DNA of 29,616 nucleotides from Leuconostoc kimchii IMSNU 11154 (GTDB lineage Bacteria > Bacillota > Bacilli > Lactobacillales > Lactobacillaceae). The stretch lies in the NCBI RefSeq assembly GCF_000092505.1, contig NC_014134.1, positions 1-29,616 of the forward strand, read 5' to 3'. Under the pieces are notes generated by a model, which was given only the letters and a program-made list of their open reading frames with translations, was not told the DNA's origin and made no database searches. Positions 22,920 to 29,149 of this stretch are shown piece by piece; position 1 is the first letter of the stretch, and the number at the start of each line of letters is the position of its first letter. A program made the translations under genes and the position numbers.

Positions 22920-23594
22920 TTACGCAGCCATTAATAAGCCAATTAAGTATGTCACGGACATTGTTAATAGCCCCATCAGTACGTTTCGTAAAATCATTGT
23001 TTTTTTTGGTGTATTTCCATACACGGCTGAGAAATAGCCGGTTAAAACCAAGGCGAAAATTACAAAAATAAGAGTTATGACGACACGGTATGTCATCGGG
23101 ACAAAGATCATACCGACCATTGGCAAGATGGCACCAAGGGGGAAAGCCATCATTGAAGCAATAGCAGCTTCAGCTGGCGAGATAAAATCATCCTCATTTA
23201 TGCCATAGCGTGCGTGTAAGGTTTCTCCTAATGCATCTTTTTGCATGCTTTGTTGCGCAAGTAACCGTGCATTTTCCTCACTGATGCCATCTGTTTGATA
23301 GTGTTGTATCAGAAATTGAGCTTCTTGTGAAAAATTATTAACTAGCGCACTTCTTTGTTCGTCTTTAGCTGAACGCTCTGAATCTAATTGTGAATTTACG
23401 GATACATACTCACCTGTGGCCATTGAAAAAGTACCGGCGATTGTTGCTGTCAGGCCAGCCAGAAAAATTGTCCAAGTATTCATTGAGGCCCCATAAACAC
23501 CAAAAACAACGCCAGCAATTGAAATAATACCGTCGTTCGCTCCCATCACAATGGCACGTAGAATATTTATTTTTTTACTAATTTGTATATCCAT
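22920..23594 (-). CDS. VIT1/CCC1-family Fe/Mn transporter (first of pair, apparently leaderless)
   Basis: 224 residues from the ATG at 23594. MGANDGIISIAGVVFGVYGA (about 17-36) and TFSMATGEYVSVNSQLDSER (about 59-78) are the VIT1 signatures. A cytosolic Glu/Gln-rich domain (about 80-140) is followed by three C-terminal helices ending LMGLLTMSVTYLIGLLMAA. The open frame continues upstream to 23768, but those 58 codons have no VIT1 similarity. At 23594 there is no ribosome site, yet a perfect TATAAT ends six bases before the ATG, so the mRNA would begin at the start codon. It differs enough from its neighbour to be an old duplicate and may form a heterodimer with it. Confidence 0.85.
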   Translation of the reverse strand: MDIQISKKINILRAIVMGANDGIISIAGVVFGVYGASMNTWTIFLAGLTATIAGTFSMATGEYVSVNSQLDSERSAKDEQRSALVNNFSQEAQFLIQHYQTDGISEENARLLAQQSMQKDALGETLHARYGINEDDFISPAEAAIASMMAFPLGAILPMVGMIFVPMTYRVVITLIFVIFALVLTGYFSAVYGNTPKKTMILRNVLMGLLTMSVTYLIGLLMAA

Positions 23595-23600
23595 GTGTAA

Positions 23601-23606
23601 ATTATA
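23601..23606 (-). promoter_or_regulatory. -10 element abutting the VIT1 start codon
   Basis: Minus-strand TATAAT with TTGTAA about 20 bases upstream. The expected start coincides with the A of ATG 23594, which predicts a leaderless mRNA. Confidence 0.5.
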
Positions 23607-23697
23607 ACATTTTATTTTACGGTTAATTACAAGAATTAAATGAACATTACAAATTACTGCAAAACATGCCGTGGTGATACACAGTTGATTATTTTCA

Positions 23698-23716
23698 TTG
23701 ATCTTATACTGATCAA
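23698..23716. promoter_or_regulatory. Operator-like inverted repeat between VIT1 and cupin genes
   Basis: TTGATC-TTATACT-GATCAA, perfect 6-bp arms, in the 211-base divergent intergenic region. It resembles FNR-type half-sites but with wider spacing than TTGAT-N4-ATCAA. Confidence 0.4.
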
Positions 23717-23805
23717 ATAAGTGGTTTGGTCTCATTATTTGACGCCCACTAATTAAGTATAAGATCATGTATTTGTGCTATAATGAGCAAAGGAGGAATT
23801 AAATA

Positions 23806-24255
23806 ATGACTAACAATGAGATGAAGTTGAAAGATTACGGACCACATCCATTTGCTGTTGACCTTAATCAGGCGGCTATAAAAAATGTTAATTATCGCAC
23901 AACCTTGTGGACAGGAGATCATTTTCAAGTTACTTTAATGGCAATTCCACCTAATGGTGGTGATATTGGAATGGAAATTCATCATGGTAATGACCAGTTT
24001 ATTTATTTAGTTGAAGGTGTCGGACATGTTCAGATGGGAAAAGATAGAGAGAAATTGACTATTGATAAGGATATTACTCCTGGTGAGGCCATTATTATTC
24101 CTGATAATACTTGGCACAATGTTATCAATGTTGGTGATCAGGTTATGAAGTGCTACTCTATCTATTCACCAGTTAAGCATGAACACGGTGTTACAGAATC
24201 GACCAAGGAAGAAGCTATCATTCAAGAAGGGGAGCTTGAAGGCTCTGAAGAGTAA
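23806..24255 (+). CDS. Cupin-domain protein
   Basis: 149 residues with one cupin barrel. Motif 1 is GMEIHHGNDQFIYLVEGVGHV (in part; His pair and Glu as metal ligands), motif 2 is GEAIIIPDNTWHNVIN (Pro and His). An acidic tail (KEEAIIQEGELEGSEE) follows. Cupins of this size bind a metal and may be isomerases, dioxygenases or ligand sensors; the substrate is unknown. GGAGG stands before the ATG, and an extended -10 (TGCTATAAT) lies near 23777-23785. It is divergent from the VIT1 pair, hinting at metal-linked control. A terminator follows. Confidence 0.85.
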   Translation: MTNNEMKLKDYGPHPFAVDLNQAAIKNVNYRTTLWTGDHFQVTLMAIPPNGGDIGMEIHHGNDQFIYLVEGVGHVQMGKDREKLTIDKDITPGEAIIIPDNTWHNVINVGDQVMKCYSIYSPVKHEHGVTESTKEEAIIQEGELEGSEE

Positions 24256-24281
24256 TTTAACAAAGCATACATTTATTTGAC

Positions 24282-24307
24282 AAAAGCGCATAAGCGCTTT
24301 TTTTTCA
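24282..24307 (+). terminator. Terminator after the cupin gene
   Basis: AAAAGCGC-ATA-AGCGCTTTT followed by further T bases. Confidence 0.8.
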
Positions 24308-24324
24308 GTGTATGAGGAGAAATG

Positions 24325-24414
24325 ATGAAAAAAGTAAAGAAGATACAAATTTTAGGAATGTTAGTTTTGATAATATTGAATTGTCGGCGATATTTTATGA
24401 TCAGAAATCAATAA
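24325..24414 (+). pseudogene. 5' stub of a secreted or membrane protein gene
   Basis: TGAGGAG precedes tandem ATG codons; the product MKKVKKIQILGMLVLIILNC looks like a signal/anchor sequence. From about 24398 the frame runs into an IS3 right-end scar and stops (MIRNQ). The original protein is lost. Confidence 0.55.
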
Positions 24415-24652
24415 ATTGAACTACTTTTGTTCAGTTGCTTAGGCAACATTTGAAATTTTGAGGTAAGGTTGCGATTATAAAAATTAGTATACCACCCGAT
24501 AGCTGCTTGGAATTCAGTTGATGTTTGGTATGTTTTCAATATAACTCTTCCATATGTCCCTTGTCGTATGTTTGCCATTGCTGCGAGTATGAATGTTTCG
24601 ATCCAGACTTTTGATATTTAATATTAAAATCAGCACTTGTGTATTGTGATCC
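24398..24652 (-). mobile_element. Degenerate 3' remnant of an IS3 element
   Basis: TGATCAGAAATCAATAAATTG followed by sequence matching the end of orfB at 15140-15420 (e.g. AGCTGCTTGGA, TCAGTTGATGTTTGGTATG, GCACTTGTGTATTGTGATCC) with many substitutions and deletions. More diverged than the copy at 15128, so an older insertion. Confidence 0.7.
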
Positions 24653-24714
24653 CCCTGACCTTTTCCGACAGTTCACAAAGTCAGGTTTAAGCTTTTTTCA
24701 CAATCTATACCAAT

Positions 24715-25074
24715 TTAAAAATCGTCACTGGTTAATGCTTTAAATTTTCTTTTTTGTGTTGATGTTAGTGAATTTTGAACATAACTGTCAATCAATAATT
24801 CTATTACTTCGTAGTCAAACTTTGTTTTGTTAATAGCTTTGAGTGCAGCTAATTCCGTTTTAATACTTTCAGAAATTTTAATCTGCGACTTTTGATTGAC
24901 AAATTTTTCTTTATTAGATTTTTTGTTTTTAGTTTCAATAGTATCTGTTTTAATTGTAGATTGTGGTTTTGGTGCTACTTTCTTTTCTCTACTATCATTT
25001 AAAGAAAATTGTTCTTTAGCTGGGATGTTACCTTGTACTCTTGGGCTCATTCCTTTTAGTACGCTATTACTCAT
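24715..25074 (-). CDS. Small ParB-like partition partner
   Basis: 119 residues encoded one base after parA. The N-terminal half is basic and low-complexity (SREKKVAPKPQSTIKTDT, TKNKKSNKEKFVNQKS); the C-terminal half is helical (IKTELAALKAINKTKFDYEV, IELLIDSYVQN). This is the layout of the small centromere-binding partners that follow ParA on RepA_N-type and related plasmids of Gram-positive bacteria. It should bind the AT-rich repeats upstream of parA and stimulate the ATPase. No sequence motif alone proves it; the call rests on operon position and size. Confidence 0.7.
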   Translation of the reverse strand: MSNSVLKGMSPRVQGNIPAKEQFSLNDSREKKVAPKPQSTIKTDTIETKNKKSNKEKFVNQKSQIKISESIKTELAALKAINKTKFDYEVIELLIDSYVQNSLTSTQKRKFKALTSDDF

Positions 25075-25075
25075 T

Positions 25076-25915
25076 TTAGTTTACCTCTTTTTCATAAAAA
25101 TTTAGTCTAGTAATTAGCTCATCTGTGACTTCGTTATACTTTTGTAGAACTTTTAAGTCATGTCTATCATGATTTGTAATTCCATTTATATCAAAGCGTT
25201 TAATACGTTCCATTTGTGGCACAATTGTTGAGAAAATATTGCTTTCACCGAAAATTTCTTTGGCATTTTCAATAATATATTCATCAACTGTTCCAGTATT
25301 TTTTAAAAGAACTGGCAGTAAACCTACAACTGTTAGATTTAGATCATATTTTTCATTTAGTTTATTTAACTCTTCGATATAATTTTCAGCACCAGTTAGT
25401 GAATGTTCTTGTGTTTGTAGTGAAATTAAAACATAGTCAGAACTAGTAACAGCATTACGTGTAATTTCTTTAGACATTGGTGGAACATCAATAATAATAA
25501 TATCAAAGCTTTCTTTTATTGGATCTAATAGTTTTGAAAAATAAAAATCTTCGTCTGTTTGATTGTCTGTGTTTTGGTATAAAAACTTGGCAAATTCTTC
25601 GAAATCAATATTTGAAGGCATTAAAAATAAATTATCAATAATTTTTATTGGTAGATCATCAATTTTATTGTCAGCAATACCACGCATAAGTGTTTTTTCA
25701 AACGTGAGTATTCCGTCTTCATCTTGGTTTAACTTTGTTAAAGTTAGTGTTTTTGTGGCGTTTGCTTGGGGATCAAGATCAATAACTAAGGTCTTAATTC
25801 CTTTTTGCGCTAATGTATATGCTATTAGAATACTATTAGTAGTTTTTCCTACACCACCTTTGAAGTTTCCAACTGTTAGCGTGATTGCTTGTTTTCTATT
25901 TGTTTTTAATTCCAT
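25076..25915 (-). CDS. parA: ParA-family partition ATPase
   Basis: 279 residues. The deviant Walker A is GNFKGGVGKTTNSILIAYTL (P-loop at about 20-25), Walker A' is VIDLDPQANATKTL (about 44-57) and Walker B is IIIIDVPP (about 136-143). ParA forms ATP-dependent gradients that segregate plasmid copies. There is no N-terminal DNA-binding HTH, so autoregulation probably rests on the small partner. First gene of the par operon; the 230-base array of AT-rich repeats upstream (25930-26155) is the likely centromere. Confidence 0.92.
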   Translation of the reverse strand: MELKTNRKQAITLTVGNFKGGVGKTTNSILIAYTLAQKGIKTLVIDLDPQANATKTLTLTKLNQDEDGILTFEKTLMRGIADNKIDDLPIKIIDNLFLMPSNIDFEEFAKFLYQNTDNQTDEDFYFSKLLDPIKESFDIIIIDVPPMSKEITRNAVTSSDYVLISLQTQEHSLTGAENYIEELNKLNEKYDLNLTVVGLLPVLLKNTGTVDEYIIENAKEIFGESNIFSTIVPQMERIKRFDINGITNHDRHDLKVLQKYNEVTDELITRLNFYEKEVN

Positions 25916-25929
25916 GATTAGTCCTTTAT

Positions 25930-26155
25930 AAAAAAATAATATATAACTATATAACTATTTATAAATATAACTATATCACTATATATAAATATATCAATAG
26001 ATAAATATAACTTTTTAACTATTTAACCGGCTGTACATACTGGTTTTATAGTGTTTATAAATAGTTAAATATCCCGTTTTAACTATTTCACTATTTATAA
26101 ATATCTATATATATAAATAGTGAAATAGTTAAATAGTTAAATATCACTATTAAAC
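25930..26155. repeat. AT-rich iterated repeats, likely par centromere
   Basis: Many copies of AACTATTT / AAATAGTT and ATAAATA in both orientations. The best symmetry is a 19-bp perfect inverted repeat, AACTATTTCACTATTTATA (26081-26099) and TATAAATAGTGAAATAGTT (26112-26130), with a 12-base spacer. It lies directly upstream of parA and before a divergent strong promoter, as in RepA_N-type plasmid control regions. Confidence 0.75.
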
Positions 26156-26165
26156 AAATATATTG

Positions 26166-26194
26166 TTGACAGGGTGATTAGGGTGTATTATATT
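26166..26194 (+). promoter_or_regulatory. Strong divergent promoter (rep-leader-like)
   Basis: Consensus TTGACA, 17-base spacer, TATATT; start near 26201. It reads into a leader covered by an antisense RNA. Confidence 0.75.
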
Positions 26195-26217
26195 GATAGT
26201 GTTAATAAAAAAGAATA

Positions 26218-26282
26218 AAAGAAAAGCCACCAAGGATTGCCGTCCTTGATAGCTACATACATCTTATTTGTTTGATCAATGT
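26218..26282 (-). ncRNA. Small antisense RNA over the leader
   Basis: Minus-strand promoter TTACAA-16-TATAAT (26289-26316) gives a start near 26282. The RNA folds GCTACAT/ATGTAGC (26252-26258 and 26278-26284) and ends at the hairpin CAAGGA-TTGCCG-TCCTTG (26231-26249) followed by U-rich sequence. An RNA of about 65 nt antisense to the 5' leader from the 26166 promoter is the arrangement of rep copy-number control. Confidence 0.65.
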
Positions 26283-26388
26283 AGCTCTATTATACAACAT
26301 AACCTTTGTGTTGTAAATGTGGGTGATTTCAAAAAGAGTGAAGCCAAACACTTTAAGGGGTATGGTTGATATGACAGGTAGGGGGTAG

Positions 26389-26667
26389 TTGTGTTTCTTG
26401 CAACTCGGTAGATCCAAATTGCTGTATCAGGTATACGAAAAAATAGACAAGTGCCATTTTCCCAGACACTACTGTACAAAAATATTTGGGTGCTACACAA
26501 ACAATCCATACTGGGCGTGTAGTAGGGTGAGAGCGACCATTAACGGCTCGGCAGGTAAAACGGTGTTCAAGGACACAGAGCTTGTCTTTAAACTGTATCG
26601 TGACAAAGAGAATAAATATAGTGATACAGCGCCAATAAGGGCGTTTTTTTATTGGTTCAATGACTAA
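26389..26667 (+). other. Region after the rep-like leader; no recognisable initiator
   Basis: A 92-codon frame from TTG 26389 exists, but codon use and content (many Cys, His, Tyr) are unconvincing. FLQLGRSKLLYQVYEKI faintly recalls the FxQLPK-x-L start of RepA_N initiators, too weak to call. Instead the segment has hairpins CTGTATC/GATACAG (26593-26599, 26623-26629) and GTGTTCAAGGACAC (about 26563), and a terminator. It may be a decayed rep or a structured RNA. Confidence 0.3.
26630..26650 (+). terminator. Terminator of the rep-leader region
   Basis: CGCC-AATAAG-GGCG followed by eight T bases. Confidence 0.65.
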
Positions 26668-27028
26668 GTAATTGATTAAAGCAAGTGGGTAAAACCAAAG
26701 CTTGTATGGATAAGGTGACGGACGACTGAACGATCGGTCAAGTGTTTGTTTGATTAAAGTTTTTTTCTTCCCAAAACAAGGGAAAAACTTTCTTCGGCTC
26801 TAAACTTCCCTCACTCTCAATCAAGCATTTGTGACTTGCTTGTGTCAATAACTTCTTTTAGTTTTCTCTATTGGTTTTGATTTAAAGACATTAAAAAAAG
26901 CCACAATAATAATAATAACCACGGGCGAGCTTAACTGTTGTGTTGGCAGTTGCGCGGTTTCCGTTTCTAGTGGCAGATAATCCAGAGCTTGTCACCTGCC
27001 AGTGATAAGCTTTTTGATTTAAAAAAAT
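26651..27028. other. Non-coding region before the second toxin locus
   Basis: No gene supported. Contains GTTTTTCTTCCC/GGGAAAAAC type symmetry near 26758-26790 and the hairpin AGCTTGTCACCTGCCAGTGA (26994-27013, continuing TAAGCT), the counterpart of the antitoxin hairpin at 4278. An antitoxin RNA for the second toxin would be transcribed from here on the plus strand, but I see no clear promoter or pairing block. Confidence 0.35.
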
Positions 27029-27057
27029 AACCCCCATACTGCCAGACGAGGGGGGTT
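27029..27057. terminator. Bidirectional terminator of the second toxin locus
   Basis: AACCCCC / GGGGGGTT around a loop containing CTGCCAGACGAG, the same loop sequence as in the first locus (CTGCCAGACG at 4248), with an A7 run that gives U residues to the minus-strand toxin mRNA. Confidence 0.7.
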
Positions 27058-27062
27058 GTAAA

Positions 27063-27173
27063 TTAATGATTGTGATCCTCAATATAATTCTGCAACGAGA
27101 TTAACACTAAGCCAGCCAAAATCTGCCAAAGTGTGGCTTGTAGCTGTTGCAGTACAATTATAGAAGCTTTCAC
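27063..27173 (-). CDS. Second Fst-like type I toxin peptide (GTG start)
   Basis: 36 residues, MKASIIVLQQLQATLWQILA then GLVLISLQNYIEDHNH. It aligns with the peptide at 4125-4232: LxxxxWQIxxGxxLIxLQxYxxD. The mRNA leaders are also alike: GGCGTTGTGATTAGACGCC stem-loop then GAAGGGAGGTG before the start codon. Central membrane helix, charged tail. It is probably a paralogous plasmid-addiction toxin. The tail EDHNH differs from DDRR, so the two systems may not cross-neutralise. Confidence 0.7.
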   Translation of the reverse strand: MKASIIVLQQLQATLWQILAGLVLISLQNYIEDHNH

Positions 27174-27220
27174 GAAGGAACACCTCCCTTCTGGGCGTCT
27201 AATCACAACGCCTAAGATAT

Positions 27221-27249
27221 ATCATAGCAGGAAGAAGTCCTGCTCCTAA
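27221..27249 (-). promoter_or_regulatory. Promoter of the second toxin with palindromic spacer
   Basis: Minus strand TTAGGA, 17-base spacer, TATGAT. The spacer itself is the inverted repeat GCAGGA-CTTCT-TCCTGC (27227-27243), a likely operator or a cruciform. Confidence 0.55.
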
Positions 27250-27339
27250 TTGTTTTAATTACGACGGATTGTATATATTTCGATCTTTTTAGCTATTGTG
27301 ATCTTTAATCATATATTCATGGTAATAAAATATGGTATA

Positions 27340-27434
27340 CTTAAGGTAATTATTTTTTTCGCGTGACCCATCAGGGAACAGCTCTGCTGTGACCAGGGAC
27401 TAAGACCGATAGGTCGTGGACCGGTGATGGGTCA
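27340..27434 (+). ncRNA. Compact structured RNA of unknown class
   Basis: A 10-bp perfect outer stem, TGACCCATCA (27364-27373) with TGATGGGTCA (27425-27434), encloses two hairpins. P2 is GG-GA-ACAGC-TCT-GCTGT-GA-CC (27374-27394), in which the facing GA/GA steps can form tandem sheared pairs. P3 is GACC-GATA-GGTC (27404-27415), possibly extended by GG/CC. A TATACT -10 lies about 20 bases upstream. GC-rich in an AT-rich context, so strongly selected for folding. It looks like a riboswitch or regulatory three-way junction; I cannot assign a family. Confidence 0.65.
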
Positions 27435-27466
27435 AAGTGCTTTATTATAAGGATAAGGTGCTAAAG

Positions 27467-27484
27467 ATGAGAAAAATCGCGTAG
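27467..27484 (+). CDS. Five-codon leader frame after the structured RNA
   Basis: AAGGATAAGG lies before ATG-AGA-AAA-ATC-GCG-TAG (MRKIA). It sits between the structured RNA and two C/G-run hairpins, the position of an attenuator leader peptide. Very short, so doubtful. Confidence 0.25.
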   Translation: MRKIA

Positions 27485-27556
27485 CCCCCAAATTACTAAT
27501 AGGGGGGGTAAATTAACCGAAAGACAACTAGTAAAACCCCCAAGTTCGTATGGGGG
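27485..27556. repeat. Tandem C5/G5 hairpins
   Basis: CCCCC-AAATTACTAATA-GGGGGGG (27485-27508) and AACCCCCAAGTTCGTATGGGGGTT (27535-27558, in part) follow each other without T runs. Mutually exclusive pairing between the two C and G tracts is possible. From 27560 to 28030 no gene is supported. Confidence 0.55.
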
Positions 27557-28040
27557 TTAAGGGTTACAGGAGTTTTGTATCAATGTGCAAAATTACCTAG
27601 CATGTCCTATAATATGTTTTCAAAAATGAGACAATATAATAAAACAATCATTTAAATCGGCATATGTCAACTATTGTAATGAATATAAGTAGCCACTTTT
27701 TATGACTATGAATTTCTTTATTACTGTTTTATCAACACTAATATTGTGAATTTTTAGTTGTATATTGTTGCAATGTTCGGGATCTGTTATTAACCTCGTT
27801 TTTTTGCTAAGATATAGATACTTTTTTAGTCTCCCAGTTAGTAAATATTTATATATTGTGATGACATAAGAAGCGTCTTGACCTATATTCGATACAATAA
27901 ACCAGGACGATTAGGCTACCTTTTAAAACTGACCAGTCTGTTCTCCACGTGACTTGGCATAATCTATTCAGACTTTAAATTGCATTTTTTTATAATCAGG
28001 AATCAGTGTTTATAGTCATTTTTAGTGAGGAAGTGTTGGC

Positions 28041-28322
28041 ATGAAAGATTTATCGCAACAACCGATTATCTTTACTGGTAAACTTAACAGTTTGACACGA
28101 CTACAAGCCCAACAATTGGCAGCGATGTTAGGGGCGTTTCCTCAAACTAACATGAATCAAAAAATAAAGTATGTGATTGCTGGTCAAATAGAGCAGTCCA
28201 TGTTCGAAATATTAACCACCAAAAAAATTAAGTATGCTGAGACGCACAGCGTTGAAATTTTGAATGAAAGCGAATTTTTAAAGTGGTGTATTTGGCGCTT
28301 ACAACAGAAAAATTCTTTTTAG
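28041..28322 (+). CDS. Small BRCT-domain protein
   Basis: 93 residues in a single BRCT-like fold: PIIFTGKLNSLTRLQAQQLA (first strand and helix, about 8-27), AMLGAFPQTNMNQKIKYVIAG (in part, the strand before VIAG) and the Trp-containing last helix (SEFLKWCIWRL; W at 83 and 86). BRCT domains bind phosphopeptides or DNA ends and normally form the tail of NAD-dependent ligase. A free-standing plasmid version may tether repair or replication factors, or interact with host ligase/DNA ends. GAGGAAG precedes the ATG; a terminator follows. Monocistronic. Confidence 0.75.
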   Translation: MKDLSQQPIIFTGKLNSLTRLQAQQLAAMLGAFPQTNMNQKIKYVIAGQIEQSMFEILTTKKIKYAETHSVEILNESEFLKWCIWRLQQKNSF

Positions 28323-28343
28323 TCACGTGTGATTTGGATTAAA

Positions 28344-28388
28344 AACAGCCTTTCGTTCTTTTTTTGAACAGAAAGGCTGTTTTTTTTA
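28344..28388 (+). terminator. Terminator after the BRCT gene
   Basis: AACAGCCTTTC / GAAAGGCTGTT, 11-bp stem, followed by seven more T bases. The following 28389-28605 shows no gene. Confidence 0.85.
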
Positions 28389-28605
28389 CGTACTTTAGTA
28401 ATTAATGGTTGCTGGTTAACGATTTGAGGCGCTTTTTAAGATTTTGTGTATCAATAGACTATGCAAAGTTATTATATCTTAAAGCGGCTTTTAAAGGGAT
28501 TGAAAGGGCTTTGATTCAAAAGCTATTTCTGAAAATACTAATACTATGTTATTTGGATTAAAATTGTTTTGGTTTCACTAAATAGTCGACATCAGTCTGG
28601 GTTGC

Positions 28606-28718
28606 TCAGAAGTCCAAGCAGCCATTGGTTGGTATATCAATTTTTATAATCCCAATCGTATCTCAAATGTCGCCTAATTAACTGAACAAAAATAGTCCAA
28701 TTTATTGACTTCTGAGCA
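28606..28718 (+). mobile_element. IS3 3' fragment with a hybrid end
   Basis: Codes for the last residues of orfB (EVQAAIGWYINFYNPNRISNVA-stop, in part) and ends with the complement of TGCTCAGAAGTCAATAAATT at 28718. The left edge reads TGCTCAGAAGTC joined straight to CAAGCAGCC, so the terminal repeat seems fused to an internal orfB site. Inserted into, or deleted up to, the relaxase gene. Confidence 0.7.
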
Positions 28719-29061
28719 CGACAGCTGCCACGGCATTTTCTTGACCATAACGGTCATTGAGAAAATTGCTGGTTACTTCAAAAAAGGCGCTCTGTTGCTC
28801 GTAGGGCGCTTCTGCGAGTTCTTCAGGTAAAGTGACAATCCAAGTCGCTAACGCCTTTACATCGTCTCTTTTCATGCAATAAACGTCATTTAAACGCGCA
28901 TTGAAGCGTGACAGCATATCAGAACCATCCGCCATGAGCTCTTGATTCAGATAGGTTTTCGACACATCAATTTCTTTGTTAGTGTGATGGTCGGTTTTAC
29001 GTTCAAAATGGACCGCTAAACCGGGTACTGCGCCACGCGTATTTTTCTTTAAATGCGCCAT
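28702..29061 (-). pseudogene. Truncated MobV-family (Mob/Pre) relaxase
   Basis: The N-terminal about 115 residues survive: MAHLKKNTRGAVPGLAVHFE, KTDHHTNKEIDVSKTYLNQEL (in part), then SRFNARLNDVYCMKRDDVKA and a helical segment ending GQENAVAAVV. This is the start of a Pfam Mob_Pre protein, which nicks oriT and mobilises small plasmids. At 28718 the frame enters an IS3 end and stops (LRSQ). The HxDxxx metal-binding motif further on is missing, so no activity is expected. ATG 29061 has GAGGAGG in front; upstream in-frame codons to 29106 are not likely used. Confidence 0.82.
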
Positions 29062-29094
29062 CAAAAATGCCTCCTCGAAAAAGGTTTTCCAAGA

Positions 29095-29137
29095 CCAGTA
29101 TAACACCGTTGAAAATCTGGTATAGCCTGTTATACCA
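29095..29137 (-). other. MobV-type oriT
   Basis: Read on the minus strand, GGTGTTATACTGG (29095-29107) resembles the pMV158-family nick region (GTGTTATAC core) and lies 34 bases before the relaxase start. An adjacent perfect repeat TGGTATA-GCCTGT-TATACCA (29118-29137) is the expected binding hairpin. The origin may still be usable in trans although its relaxase is broken. Confidence 0.55.
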
Positions 29138-29149
29138 AAATAGTATTTT

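Noticed and set aside
23595..23768. N-terminal extension of the first VIT1 protein
   Set aside because: The added 58 codons show no VIT1 similarity, contain no ribosome site at their start and overlap the -10 element and intergenic dyad.
25930..26155. CRISPR-like array
   Set aside because: Repeats are short, overlapping and in both orientations without unique spacers of fixed size; no cas genes. A partition centromere explains them better.
26891..27082. 63-codon minus-strand frame downstream of the second toxin
   Set aside because: Overlaps the toxin terminator and antitoxin region; no ribosome site and no protein-like pattern.
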